From assembly GCF_000429085.1 (NCBI RefSeq), contig NZ_AUBE01000007.1, positions 62,001 through 126,000 on the forward strand: 64,000 nt of DNA, written 5' to 3'. The position numbers and the translations under genes were made by a program. Of this stretch, positions 27,671-37,191 are shown in pieces. The notes beneath the pieces are model-generated. The model was not told the origin of the DNA, made no database searches, and saw only the letters and a program-made list of their open reading frames with translations. This stretch comes from Streptomyces flavidovirens DSM 40150. Its GTDB lineage: Bacteria; Actinomycetota; Actinomycetes; Streptomycetales; Streptomycetaceae. Positions within the stretch are counted from its first letter, which is position 1. Every line of letters begins with the position of its first letter.

Positions 27671-29091
27671 CCACTCCCCAGCCCGCGCCGGGCGCCGCAC
27701 CGCCCGGCTGCCCGGCGCACGCCGGCACGGCCGGTGCTCGTACGGCTGAGTCGCTGTACGGACCGGAATTCGCCGCGGACCCGGCCGCGACGTACGCACG
27801 GCTGCGCACACACGGCTCCATCGCACCGGTGGAGATCGCCCCCGGCGTCCGCGCCTCGCTCGTCACCGGCTACGAGACCGCCCTGGAGGTGCTCCGCAGC
27901 CCGGACCGGTTCTCCAAGGACCCGCGCCGGTGGCGGGCCCTCGCCGACGGGACGGTGCCCGCGGACAGCCCTGTCGTACCGATGATGATGTACCGGCCGA
28001 ACGCGTTGTTCACCGACGGCGAGGAGCACGCGCGGCTGCGCGGCGCGATCACCGACAGCCTGAGTCGCGTCGACCCGAACGCCCTGCGCGGCTACGTAGA
28101 GCAGAGCGCCGACACCCTCATCGACCGGTTCGGCCCCAAGGGGCAGGCCGACCTTCTCGGCGAGTACGGGGCGATCCTGCCGCTGCTCGTCTTCAACCAG
28201 CTCTTCGGCTGCCCGCCGGAGACCGGGGACAAGCTCGTCGAGGGCATGTCCGGGATCTTCGACGCCAACGCCGACTCCGAGAAGGCGAACGCGGTTCTCA
28301 CCGAGGGCGTCGCCGAACTCGTCGCTCTCAAGCGGGAGCGGCCCGGAGCGGATGTGACGTCCTGGCTGATGGCCCATCCCGCGCAGCTCACCGACGAGGA
28401 GATGATGCATCAGCTCGTGGTCCTCATGGGCGCGGGCACCGAACCCCAGCAGAACCTCATCTGCAACGGTCTGCGGCTGCTGCTGTCCGACGACCGGTTC
28501 GGCGGCGACCTGGCCGGCGGCAGCCTGCCCGTCGAGGACGCGCTCGACGAGGTGCTGTGGACGGACCCGCCGATGGCGAACTACGCCATCCACTACCCGC
28601 TCCACGACCTGGAGCTCGACGGAACCGCGCTGCGGGAGGGCGAGCCCATCCTGATCAGCCTGGCAGCGGCGAACACCGACCCCTCCCTGGCCGGTGACCG
28701 GCGCGGTGGTAACCGGGCACACCTGGCGTGGAGCGCCGGCGCGCACACCTGCCCGGCGAAGAGCCCCGCCCGGCTGATCGCCGCGGTCGCCGTGGAAAAA
28801 CTCCTCGACCGGCTTCCGGATGCCGAACTCGCCGTCGGGGTAGGCCGCTTGGAGTGGCGGCAGGGGCCCTTCCACCGGGCGCTGGCCGCCCTGCCTGTGC
28901 GCTTCCCACCGATCAGCGTGCCGGTCGTCACCACGGACGAGACCTCTGGAGCCCGTACATGGAACACGAACCCCGTCCCCTCGTCATCGACACCTCCGGC
29001 GCGGACATCCACGCCGAGGGAGCCCGCATCAGGGAACGGGGACCGGCGGCGCTGGTGGAACTCCCTGGCCAGGTGGTGGCGTGGGCAGTAA
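27667..29091 (+). CDS. Cytochrome P450 of CYP157 type lacking the ExxR arginine
   Basis: 474 residues. The heme-ligand region is SAGAHTC with Cys 362, preceded by Trp where Phe is usual. The I-helix reads LMGAGTEPQQN. The K-helix position normally ExxR reads E295-V-L-W298, followed by the expected DPP. Loss of this motif is known for conservon-linked CYP157 enzymes, so this is likely family-typical and not decay. About 45 Ser/Pro/Arg-rich residues extend past the normal P450 end and overlap the next gene by 133 bp. Substrate unknown. Confidence 0.88.
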   Translation: MTTPQPAPGAAPPGCPAHAGTAGARTAESLYGPEFAADPAATYARLRTHGSIAPVEIAPGVRASLVTGYETALEVLRSPDRFSKDPRRWRALADGTVPADSPVVPMMMYRPNALFTDGEEHARLRGAITDSLSRVDPNALRGYVEQSADTLIDRFGPKGQADLLGEYGAILPLLVFNQLFGCPPETGDKLVEGMSGIFDANADSEKANAVLTEGVAELVALKRERPGADVTSWLMAHPAQLTDEEMMHQLVVLMGAGTEPQQNLICNGLRLLLSDDRFGGDLAGGSLPVEDALDEVLWTDPPMANYAIHYPLHDLELDGTALREGEPILISLAAANTDPSLAGDRRGGNRAHLAWSAGAHTCPAKSPARLIAAVAVEKLLDRLPDAELAVGVGRLEWRQGPFHRALAALPVRFPPISVPVVTTDETSGARTWNTNPVPSSSTPPARTSTPREPASGNGDRRRWWNSLARWWRGQ

Positions 29092-30206
29092 GTGACCACG
29101 CGCTGCTCAAGGAGCTGCTCACCGACCCTCGCGTGTCGAAGGACCCCCGCCGGCACTGGTCCGCGTGGATCAACGGGGAGATAACCCCGCAGTGGCCGCT
29201 GTTCACCTGGGTCGCCGTGACGAACATGTTCACCGCCTACGGAGGCGACCACCGGCGGCTGCGGAAGCTGGTCTCCACGGCCTTCTCCGCGCGCGCCACC
29301 GAGGCACTGCGCCCGCGTATCGAGCGTATGGTCGCGGACCTGCTCGACGGTCTCGCAGCCGCCCCTCGGGGGGAGGTGGTGGATCTGCGCGAGGAGTACT
29401 GCTATCCGATCCCCATCCAGGTGATCTGCGAGCTGTTCGGTGTCAGCGACGAGGGCACGCGCAAGGATCTGCGCCGTCTCGTGGACAGCATCTTCAACAC
29501 CGCCACCACCGCGGAGGAGGCCGCGGCCACCTTCCAGGAGGTCCACACCGTCCTGTCCGGCCTCGTCGCCCTCAAGCGGCAGACGCCGGGCGACGACATG
29601 ACCAGCGTCCTGATCGCCGCCCGTGAGGAGGACGGCTCCCGGCTGTCGGAGGCCGAACTGGTCGACACCCTGCTCCTGGTGATCAGCGCCGGGCACGAGA
29701 CCACCGTCAACCTGCTGGACAACGCGGTGCACGCCCTGCTCACCCACCCCGACCAGCTTGAACTGGTCCGCACGGGCAGGGCCACCTGGAACGACGTGAT
29801 CGAGGAGACGCTGCGCGCCGACTCGCCGGTGGCGAACCTGCCCCTGCGCTACGCGGTGGAGGACATCGAGGCCGGGGGAGTGACCATCAAGAAGGGTGAG
29901 GCGATCCTCGCCGCGTACGCCGCCGCCGGGCGCAACCCCGCGTTCCACGGCGAGGACGCGGCCCGGTTCGACGTAACCCGGCTGAACAAGGAACACCTCG
30001 CGTTCGGGCACGGTGTCCACTTCTGTCTCGGAGCACCGCTGGCCCGGCTGGAAGCCCAGATCGCCCTGCCCGCACTCTTCGAGCGCTTCCCCGAACTGGC
30101 GCCGGCCGCCCCGGCGGACAGTCTGCTGCCCATGGAGTCGTTCATCTCCAACGGCCACCGCAGCCTGCCCGTCCACCTCACCGGCGGAACGCCGCAGGTC
30201 GGCTGA
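28959..30206 (+). CDS. Cytochrome P450 of CYP154 type
   Basis: 415 residues from ATG 28959 (GGAG 8 nt upstream). All canonical motifs are present: I-helix SAGHETT near residue 245, K-helix ETLR with DSPV, and the heme-binding FGHGVHFCLG near 350. CYP154 and CYP157 pairs are a known conservon arrangement. The gene starts 133 nt before the end of the CYP157-like gene in another frame. The P450 pair is the probable enzymatic output of the signalling unit; substrate not readable. Confidence 0.9.
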   Translation: MEHEPRPLVIDTSGADIHAEGARIRERGPAALVELPGQVVAWAVSDHALLKELLTDPRVSKDPRRHWSAWINGEITPQWPLFTWVAVTNMFTAYGGDHRRLRKLVSTAFSARATEALRPRIERMVADLLDGLAAAPRGEVVDLREEYCYPIPIQVICELFGVSDEGTRKDLRRLVDSIFNTATTAEEAAATFQEVHTVLSGLVALKRQTPGDDMTSVLIAAREEDGSRLSEAELVDTLLLVISAGHETTVNLLDNAVHALLTHPDQLELVRTGRATWNDVIEETLRADSPVANLPLRYAVEDIEAGGVTIKKGEAILAAYAAAGRNPAFHGEDAARFDVTRLNKEHLAFGHGVHFCLGAPLARLEAQIALPALFERFPELAPAAPADSLLPMESFISNGHRSLPVHLTGGTPQVG

Positions 30207-30230
30207 CGTCGCCTCCACAGGCACTGAGGA

Positions 30231-30263
30231 CGGCTACAGCGGCAGCCCCACCGCCGGTAGCCG
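30231..30263. terminator. Possible hairpin between conservon and small zinc-ribbon gene
   Basis: CGGCTAC (30231-30237) pairs with GTAGCCG (30257-30263), 24 nt after the P450 stop and just before the convergent small gene. Short stem, moderate support. Confidence 0.4.
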
Positions 30264-30265
30264 CC

Positions 30266-30478
30266 TCAGCGCCCGTGGCCCCGGACCGCCGAGCCGAAGG
30301 CGGTCATACAGGTGGGGCAGTAGCGTTCCGCGGCTGCCTCGATCTGGGCGAGCAGTGCTGCGGGGGAGGGGTGCCTCAGATAGCGCCCGCACAGCGCGCT
30401 GGCGGCCACATCCTTGCGGATGACATGCCAGACAAGTTCGCCTCTGCCGACTGTCGACTCGGCGCGCATCTCGTACAT
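30266..30478 (-). CDS. Small Cys-containing protein of unknown function
   Basis: 70 residues, MYEMRAES at the start, SALCGRYL in the middle and YCPTCMTAF near the end. The spaced cysteines (one, then CxxC) could bind zinc. Similar short proteins with an LCGR...YCPxC layout are common in Streptomyces genomes, but I do not know a function. AGAAAGG precedes the ATG. It is convergent with the conservon. Confidence 0.6.
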   Translation of the reverse strand: MYEMRAESTVGRGELVWHVIRKDVAASALCGRYLRHPSPAALLAQIEAAAERYCPTCMTAFGSAVRGHGR

Positions 30479-30664
30479 CGGCGTGCCTTTCTGCGCTCAC
30501 GACGAGCGGGGACCGGCCCGTTCGCTGAGTCCATGAGAAGCCGTCGCGTCTGAAGGGGCGAATCGGCGTAGGCCATCCGGGGGAAAACGAGAAACCGGAG
30601 GTTTCCCACCACGGAGTACGCGCGCGCAGGTGCGTGATCGATGGTCGCAGTCTCGCCTGGGCGG

Positions 30665-32761
30665 CTACTTCGGCTGGGTACCGGTGTGACCGGTGTGGGC
30701 CGTTACGTCGGACACCTTCCAGCGCTGGTTGGGACCGGAGTTCGGCGTCCACAGCGTCACGGCCGCCCCGTCGTGCGTGGCCTGGCCGCCCACTTCGAGC
30801 AGTCGTCCGGTGGCGGCGTTGACGAGGGTCCAGGTGCCGTCGCCGGTCGTCGACATGATCCACTGGGTGGCCTTGTCGCGGGGGCCGCTGTCGGCCTCCA
30901 GCACCGGGGCGCCGTCGCGCACGGCCAGGCGCTTTCCTTCCGCCGGGTTGGTGAACACGTACCGCTTCCGGTTGCCGGTGTCACCGCTGATCTGCCGCAG
31001 CTGCCACTGCTGGGCGGGGTCGGCCGTGTCCGTGCTCGCGGTCCTGATGACGAGGCGGGTGCCGTTGCCGGCGGTCGTGAGTGCCTTGCCGCTCTGGACG
31101 CCGGTCAGGCGGTACGTGTGGTCCTTCCGCAGCAGGGCCGCGTCCTTCGCGACACCGGAGACACCCTTCACGACGAAGGAGGTCACCGACTCGGCGGGTA
31201 CGGTGAAGGTGGCCTTCCCGTCGCTGACCGCGACGGCCTCGTGCCGTTCGAGTTTGCCTGCGGCGCTGGTCACGACGGGGGTGACGGTGGCGTGGCGGGC
31301 GACGTGGCCGAACTTGGACAGGTCGACAGTGACCGTACGGGCGCCGGTGGTGCTGTTGACGTGGACGACCGTCGCCGCGTCGCCCTTCCTGGAAACGGCG
31401 GCGGCGCTGGAGGTGTCGTCGACGCTCACCAGCCGGTCACCGGGCTTGATGAAGTGGGTGAAGTTGCGTGCCGTGTCGAACTTCGTGTTGGTACGGATGG
31501 GACAGGTGGCGAGCGTGTCCTTCGGCGTACAGCTGAACGGAAGCTGGATGCTCCCCCAGTTGCCGCCTTTGGCCGACTCCCCGCCGGGCTTCATGTTGTC
31601 GTAGTCTTCGACGGGCTGCCAGAACACCCAGGCCTTCGGCTCAAGTTCCCGCAGGTCGTCGACCATGCGGTGGGCCAGACCGAGGCCCGGCCTCATGTCC
31701 TTGAAGCTCTGCCCGTCGCCCCAGTCGCCCTCGACCTCGCTCATCCACAGCGGCTTGTCGTCCGCCTTGGCCAGGTCACGCACGGAGGTGCGGCCCGCCG
31801 TGCCATAGGTGTGAACGTTCATCTGGTCGACGAGGTCGCGCACTTCCCGCGGGTACGTGTTCCAGTTCTGCGCGAAGATATTGGGGTTGGTCTCGTCCAT
31901 CGCGGAGATCTTCGCGCCGGTCCCCGACTGCCGCAGTGCCGGGGCGAGTGCGCGAAGAACCTTCTGCTGGAGCTCGGGGCCGATGTGGGCTCCTTCCTGG
32001 CGGCCGCCGACCGGCTGGCCGTCGGGTCCCAGGCGGGTGCTCCAGTAGTCGGTGTTGGGTTCGTTGAACGGGTCGATGGTGTCGACCTTGATACCGTGTG
32101 CCTTCTCCAGCCGCTCGGTCGCCCCCGCCAGGTAGGCGGCGAAATCGTCGACGGATTCGGGCTTGAGCTGGTCGGTGGTGGCGTTGAAGCCTCCGGAGAC
32201 GTAACCGCTGGTCGTCATGAACCAGGGCGGTGAGTTGCTGAACGTCTCCCAGTGGTCGATGTCGTTCTTGATCCGGTCCACCCACCAGCGCTGAGTGGCG
32301 TCGGCCCGCGGATTCCAGTCGGCCCCGTCCCCGGCGCTCCACCAGTCGGTGTCCTCGCGCGTGGTGCCCTCCGGTGCCTTCCACCAGCCCTCGACCGCTC
32401 CTCCGGCACGGAGGTAGTTTTTGACGTCCGGGGCGTTGCCCCCGCCGATGTTGTAGCGGGCGATGTTCAGGGCGAGCCCGTCGTCGCCGAAGAGGAGGCC
32501 GGCGAGCTTCTGACGTATCTCCTCGGGATAGTCACCGGTGGCGTTGGCGAACCAGACCAGGCTCGTGCCCCAGCCCTGGAATCTCTCGTGCTGGTAGGAG
32601 GGGTCGGGCCGGACGGTGACGGAGGGGGCCGCCGCGGAGGCCGCCGCCGCGGTCCGGGCCTGTGCGTCCGGCGGCGGGACGGTGACCAGGGCGGTCCCGG
32701 TGGCCAGGGCGGTGATGCCGATGACCCCTAGGAGTCGTCGCGTGCGGGTGCGGCGTGCCAT
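30665..32761 (-). CDS. Secreted GH30 endo-beta-1,6-galactanase with C-terminal ricin-type domain
   Basis: 698 residues from ATG 32761 (GGGAG upstream). Signal peptide about 1-35. The (beta/alpha)8 GH30 catalytic domain covers about 45-420: FQGWGTSLVWFANATGDYPE marks the start, acid/base Glu in DPFNEPNTDYW, and nucleophile Glu in LWMSEVEGDWG. A beta-sandwich domain follows to about 560, then a ricin-type lectin (CBM13-like) domain with QQWQLR, QWIM and QRWKV repeats. GH30 enzymes of this layout cut beta-1,6-galactan side chains of type II arabinogalactan. It is last in the galactan operon, 31 nt after the GH42 gene. Confidence 0.9.
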   Translation of the reverse strand: MARRTRTRRLLGVIGITALATGTALVTVPPPDAQARTAAAASAAAPSVTVRPDPSYQHERFQGWGTSLVWFANATGDYPEEIRQKLAGLLFGDDGLALNIARYNIGGGNAPDVKNYLRAGGAVEGWWKAPEGTTREDTDWWSAGDGADWNPRADATQRWWVDRIKNDIDHWETFSNSPPWFMTTSGYVSGGFNATTDQLKPESVDDFAAYLAGATERLEKAHGIKVDTIDPFNEPNTDYWSTRLGPDGQPVGGRQEGAHIGPELQQKVLRALAPALRQSGTGAKISAMDETNPNIFAQNWNTYPREVRDLVDQMNVHTYGTAGRTSVRDLAKADDKPLWMSEVEGDWGDGQSFKDMRPGLGLAHRMVDDLRELEPKAWVFWQPVEDYDNMKPGGESAKGGNWGSIQLPFSCTPKDTLATCPIRTNTKFDTARNFTHFIKPGDRLVSVDDTSSAAAVSRKGDAATVVHVNSTTGARTVTVDLSKFGHVARHATVTPVVTSAAGKLERHEAVAVSDGKATFTVPAESVTSFVVKGVSGVAKDAALLRKDHTYRLTGVQSGKALTTAGNGTRLVIRTASTDTADPAQQWQLRQISGDTGNRKRYVFTNPAEGKRLAVRDGAPVLEADSGPRDKATQWIMSTTGDGTWTLVNAATGRLLEVGGQATHDGAAVTLWTPNSGPNQRWKVSDVTAHTGHTGTQPK

Positions 32762-32792
32762 CGTGTGCTCCCAACTCGTGGTTCGGGGGGTG

Positions 32793-34835
32793 TCAGGGGG
32801 TGGGCTGTCGCAGTACGGCGACCTCCCTGGACGCCAGGACCAGTACGCCGTCGGTGTCCGCCCGGCCCACCAGGAGCTCCCCGGTGAGTCCGGGCAGCGG
32901 CACCGGCTCGTCGGTCCGGTTGACCAGGAACAGGAAGCGGCTGCCGGCGCCGCGGCGTACGGCCTGCTCGACGAGTCCCCGTGCCGGAGCGGGCAGTTCG
33001 CTCTCGACCCCGGCGGTGTCCAGCAGTCGCGGCAGCAGGCCGGCGAGGCCGTCCGTACCCAGCCGGGTGGAGATGTACGAGGCCGAGCCGCGGCCCACGG
33101 CGCGGCGGGTGACGGCGGGGCGGCCGGCGTACGTACCCGTGCGGTAGTGGGCGAGTACCTCCACCTCCGGGTCCGTGACGGTGATCCGGTCGGTCCACAG
33201 GGTGCCCGTGCTCGCGTCGTCCAGTTCGGCGGTGTCCTCGGCGAGCAGCGGGCCGAACTCCTCGATGCGGATGCCGAGCAGGTCGCGCAGAGCGCCCGGA
33301 TAACCGCCGAGCCAGATGTGGTCGTTCTCGTCGACGACACCGGAGAAGTACGTGGTGACCAGGTGGCCGCCGTTCTCGGCGTACCGCGTGAGTTCCTTTG
33401 CCAGGGCCGCGGGGATCACGTGCAGCACGGGTGTGATCAGCAGCTGGTATCGGTCGAGGTCGGCCGTGGTGGTGATGACATCGGCCCGGATGCCGAGGGC
33501 GAGGAGAGCCGAGTACCAGTCGAGGGCCTCCTGGTGGTAGTCGAGGCGGCTGGTGGGGTGCGAGTCCTGCTCGCTCGTCCACCACGACTCCCAGTCGAAG
33601 ACGATGCCCACCCGCGCCGGCTCCCGCTCGGTCCCCGCGACCGGCGCCAGCGCCTGAAGCGTGCGCCCGAGACCGGTCACCGCGCGGAAGACCTCAGTGT
33701 CGGATCCGGCGTGCGGCACCATCGCCGAGTGGTATTTCTCCGCGCCGGCGGCCGACTGACGCCACTGGAAGAAGCACACGGCGTCGGCGCCGTGCGCCAC
33801 GTGCAGCAGGGAGTCGCGGACGAGTTCCCCCTCGCCCTTGGGCAGGTTGACGGGCTGCCAGTTGACGGCGCTGGTCGAGTGTTCCATGAGGAACCACGGG
33901 CGTCCGCCGGCGATCGAACTCGTGAGGTTGGCGGAGAAGGAGAGCTCGTCGCGGCCCTGAGGGCCGGGATGGACGTAGTGGTCGTTGGACACGAAGTCGA
34001 TCTCGCCCGCCCAGTCGGCGTAGTTCATGCCCTTGATGCCGCCCATCACCATGAAGTTCGTGGTGACGGGTACGTCCGGTGTGATCTCACGCAGGACGTC
34101 GCGTTCCGCGCGCAGATACTCCTTCAGCGCGTCCGAGGAGAAACGCTTGAAGTCCAGTTGCTGCGTGGGGTTCGGGTGGGAAGTGACCAGCCGGGGCGGC
34201 AGGACCTGGTCCCAGCCGCTGTAGCGCTGCGACCAGAACGCCGTTCCCCAGGCCTGGTTGAGGGCGTCCACGGTGGTGTAGCGGGCGCGCAGCCAGTCCC
34301 GGAAGGCGGTGGCGGCGTCGTCGGAGTAGTCGTAGATGTTGTGGCAGCCCAGCTCGTTGGATACGTGCCAGGCCACCAGGGCCGGATGGCCGGCGTACCG
34401 CTCCGCCATCCGCCGCACCAGGCGCAGCGCGTGCGTGCGGAAGACCGGTGAGGTGGGGCGCCAGTGCTGCCGCGCCCCCGGCCACACCGTCTCGCCGGAG
34501 GCGGTCACCGGGAGGATCTCTGGGTGAGCCGTGGTGAGCCAGGGCGGCGGGGACGCGGTGGCGGTGGCCAGGTCGACCCCGATACCGCCCGCGTGCAGGA
34601 GATCCATGACCTCGTCGAGCCATGCGAAGTCCCACACGTCCTCGGACGGCTGGATGCGGGCCCAGGAGAAGATCCCCACGGAGACGATGTTGACACCGGC
34701 CTCGCGCATCAGCCGGACGTCTTCCCCCCACACCTCGCGCGGCCACTGCTCGGGGTTGTAGTCCGCGCCGTACGCGAGGCGTGGGGTGGAGTCCCCGTCC
34801 GGCCCGTGGAGCTTGGAGACAAGGGTGGAGATCAT
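32793..34835 (-). CDS. GH42 beta-galactosidase
   Basis: 680 residues without a signal peptide, so intracellular. ATG 34835 has AAAGGGA upstream; a TTG at 34856 is a less likely start. GH42 features: YGADYNPEQWP at the N-terminus, acid/base Glu in HVSNELGCHN, nucleophile Glu in FLMEHSTSAVNW, and the trimerisation-like domain with TYFSGVVDENDH near residue 510. It would release galactose from imported galacto-oligosaccharides made by the GH30 enzyme. It lies 10 nt downstream of the binding-protein gene. Confidence 0.94.
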   Translation of the reverse strand: MISTLVSKLHGPDGDSTPRLAYGADYNPEQWPREVWGEDVRLMREAGVNIVSVGIFSWARIQPSEDVWDFAWLDEVMDLLHAGGIGVDLATATASPPPWLTTAHPEILPVTASGETVWPGARQHWRPTSPVFRTHALRLVRRMAERYAGHPALVAWHVSNELGCHNIYDYSDDAATAFRDWLRARYTTVDALNQAWGTAFWSQRYSGWDQVLPPRLVTSHPNPTQQLDFKRFSSDALKEYLRAERDVLREITPDVPVTTNFMVMGGIKGMNYADWAGEIDFVSNDHYVHPGPQGRDELSFSANLTSSIAGGRPWFLMEHSTSAVNWQPVNLPKGEGELVRDSLLHVAHGADAVCFFQWRQSAAGAEKYHSAMVPHAGSDTEVFRAVTGLGRTLQALAPVAGTEREPARVGIVFDWESWWTSEQDSHPTSRLDYHQEALDWYSALLALGIRADVITTTADLDRYQLLITPVLHVIPAALAKELTRYAENGGHLVTTYFSGVVDENDHIWLGGYPGALRDLLGIRIEEFGPLLAEDTAELDDASTGTLWTDRITVTDPEVEVLAHYRTGTYAGRPAVTRRAVGRGSASYISTRLGTDGLAGLLPRLLDTAGVESELPAPARGLVEQAVRRGAGSRFLFLVNRTDEPVPLPGLTGELLVGRADTDGVLVLASREVAVLRQPTP

Positions 34836-34845
34836 GTCGGTCCCT

Positions 34846-36183
34846 TTACTTCTCAACGGTGAAGCCCTGCTCGGTGCCGTACTTGACGGAGGCGTCCTGC
34901 CAGGACTTCAGGCCCTGGGCGAGGGTGGTCTTGGAGATGTAGGCCTTGCCGGCGGTGTTGTTGAAGATCGAGTTCGCGTACACCTGGTAGGGCAGGTACG
35001 ACCAGTCGTCCGCGACGTTCGCGGCCGACTCGGCGAAGATCTTGTTGGCCTTCTGCCCGCCGAAGTAGGGGAACTCGGCGTTCTGGAACGCGTCCGACTG
35101 GAGGTCCGCGGTGGTCGCCGGGAAGGCGCCGCCCTTGATACGGGCCTGCACACCCTCGCCGGCGTTCGCGAACTCGGTGAAGGCGTACGCGAGTTCCTTG
35201 TTCTTGCCCAGCGCGGGCAGCGCCAGGGCGCTGCCGCCGTTCTCCGCGCTCGCCTTGTCGCCCGCGGTCCACTGCGGCAGCGGCGCCGCGCGCCAGTCAC
35301 CGGAGGCGTTCTTCACGCCGGTGGTGAAGTTGGCGGGCATCCAGGCGCCGGTGGTCAGGGTCGCGAGGGAACCGTCGCCCAGACCCTTGTACCAGGCGTC
35401 GGTCCAGCCGGTGACGGGCGCGAGCAGCTTCTCGTCGAGGAGCTTCTGCCAGGTCTCGGTGTACTTCCTGGCACCGGCATCGGAGAAGTCGATCTTCACC
35501 TTGGTGCCGTCGACCGTGTAGGGACGTGAACCGGCCTGCCACAGCATGCTGGTGGCCATGCCCGCGTCGCCCGTGTCGTTGGCGATGTAGACCTTGGGGT
35601 CGGCCTTCTGCAGGGCGCGGGCGGCCTCGACGTACTCGTCCCAGGTGGCCGGCACCTTGACCTTGTGCTTGTCGAAGACCTTCTTGTTGTAGAACATGGC
35701 CATGGGTCCGGCGTCCATCGGCAGGGCGTAGACGGCCTTGCCGGACGTGACAGAGTTCCAGGGGCCGGGCGAGTACGTGCCGGCCAGCTTGTCGGCGCCG
35801 TAGGGGGCCAGGTCGTCGAGGCCCTTCGTCAGTGCGTACTGGCCCAGCGCGTAGTACTCGATCTGCGCGACGTCGGGGACGCCCTTCTTCGCCGAGATGG
35901 CGTTCGACAGGGCGGTGTACGCGTCGCTGTTGGTGCCCACGTTGGCGACCTTGACGTCGACGGCCGGGTACTTCTTCTCGAAGTCGGCGACGACCTGCTT
36001 CAGCGTGGGCTCCCAGGCCCAGACCGTGAGCGTGCCGCCCTTCTTCAGGGCCGCCTGTATGTTCTCGGCGGAGACCTGCTTCTGGCTCGAGCCGCCCTCG
36101 TCGGAGCCGCAGGCGGTCGCCCCCAGGCCGAGGGCGCAGACGATGCCGATGCCGCGCAGCAGGCGGCGGGTGTTCATGGGCAT
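34846..36183 (-). CDS. Galactan-locus sugar-binding lipoprotein, SBP family 1
   Basis: 445 residues with a lipoprotein signal (GIGIVCALGLGATAC, lipidated Cys 25). The maltose-type fold is indicated by TLTVWAWEPT near residue 54 and YALPMDAGPMAMFYNKK near 150. It delivers sugar to the two permeases encoded upstream. In this operon the permease genes come first and the binding protein third, unlike the arabinan operon. Two ATG codons, 36183 and 36177, are possible starts. Ligand inferred to be galacto-oligosaccharide from the GH30/GH42 context. Confidence 0.9.
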   Translation of the reverse strand: MPMNTRRLLRGIGIVCALGLGATACGSDEGGSSQKQVSAENIQAALKKGGTLTVWAWEPTLKQVVADFEKKYPAVDVKVANVGTNSDAYTALSNAISAKKGVPDVAQIEYYALGQYALTKGLDDLAPYGADKLAGTYSPGPWNSVTSGKAVYALPMDAGPMAMFYNKKVFDKHKVKVPATWDEYVEAARALQKADPKVYIANDTGDAGMATSMLWQAGSRPYTVDGTKVKIDFSDAGARKYTETWQKLLDEKLLAPVTGWTDAWYKGLGDGSLATLTTGAWMPANFTTGVKNASGDWRAAPLPQWTAGDKASAENGGSALALPALGKNKELAYAFTEFANAGEGVQARIKGGAFPATTADLQSDAFQNAEFPYFGGQKANKIFAESAANVADDWSYLPYQVYANSIFNNTAGKAYISKTTLAQGLKSWQDASVKYGTEQGFTVEK

Positions 36184-36228
36184 GGTGGCGCTTCCACTTC
36201 TTCGTGGCCCACACGTGGCCGAATCGGA

Positions 36229-37188
36229 CTATTCCTTGACGCTTCCGGCGGCGAGGCCGGACTGCCAGTACTTCTGGAGCAGCAGGAACGCCGCGATCAG
36301 CGGCAGGATGGTGATCAGCGAGCCGGTGATCACCAGGTTGAAGACGGGTTCGCCGCCGGCCGTCGCGGCCTGGGCGTTCCAGCTGTTCAGGCCCAGGGTC
36401 AGCGGATACCAGTCCGGGTCCTTGAGCATGATCAGCGGCAGGAAGTAGTTGTTCCAGGTGGCGACCATCGTGAACAGCAGGACGGTCACCATGCCGGGCG
36501 CCAGCAGGGGCAGGCCGACCTGGAAGAAGGTGCGCACCTCGCCCGCGCCGTCGATGCGGGCGGCCTCCATCAGTTCGGTGGGGATGGCCTCGGTGGCAAA
36601 GACCCACATCAGGTACAGCCCGAAGGGCGAGATCAGTGAGGGGATGATGACCGCCCACGGGGTGTCGGTCAGCCCCATCTTGCTGAACATCAGGAAGGTG
36701 GGCACGGCCAGGGCGGTGCCCGGTACGGCGACGGCGCCGATGACGACGGCGAACACGGCGCGCTTGCCGGGGAAGGCGAACTTCGCCAGCGCGTAACCGC
36801 CCAGCACCGCCAGGAAGGTGGCACCTCCCGCGCCGAGACCGACGTACATCAGGGTGTTCAGGAGCCAGCGGGTGAAGACGCCGTCGTTGTACGTGAACGT
36901 CGTGCTGATGTTGTCCCAGAGGGCGAAGTCGCCGTCGAACCAGAGCCCGAACGAACCGGCCAGTCCCTCCTGTGTCTTGGTGGTGCTGATGACCAGCCAC
37001 AGCAGCGGCACCAGGGCGTAGAGCACGACCAGGCCGGTGAGTACGGTCAGCAGCACACTGCGCCGGGGGCGTCCGGGAGAGTGCCGCTTTGTGCGGGGTG
37101 TGCGCAGACGAGGCGCGGAGCCGGATGTGCCGGCCGGCGGGCGAGCGGGCAGGGAGGCGGGTGAAGCGGTGGTGGCGGGGCTGCTCAT
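36229..37188 (-). CDS. Carbohydrate ABC transporter permease, MalG type
   Basis: 319 residues with a 45-residue hydrophilic Pro/Arg-rich N-terminus, six membrane segments and an EAA loop (LMEAARIDGAGEVRTFF) near residue 215. It forms the channel with the MalF-type partner, whose stop lies 3 nt upstream. No ATPase gene is nearby, so a shared MsiK-type ATPase is expected. Confidence 0.92.
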   Translation of the reverse strand: MSSPATTASPASLPARPPAGTSGSAPRLRTPRTKRHSPGRPRRSVLLTVLTGLVVLYALVPLLWLVISTTKTQEGLAGSFGLWFDGDFALWDNISTTFTYNDGVFTRWLLNTLMYVGLGAGGATFLAVLGGYALAKFAFPGKRAVFAVVIGAVAVPGTALAVPTFLMFSKMGLTDTPWAVIIPSLISPFGLYLMWVFATEAIPTELMEAARIDGAGEVRTFFQVGLPLLAPGMVTVLLFTMVATWNNYFLPLIMLKDPDWYPLTLGLNSWNAQAATAGGEPVFNLVITGSLITILPLIAAFLLLQKYWQSGLAAGSVKE

Positions 37189-37191
37189 CGT

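Noticed and set aside
30641..32233. 530-codon open frame on the plus strand opposite the GH30 gene
   Set aside because: It mirrors the minus-strand gene, has no family motifs, and is typical of the antisense frames that arise in 70%+ GC coding DNA.
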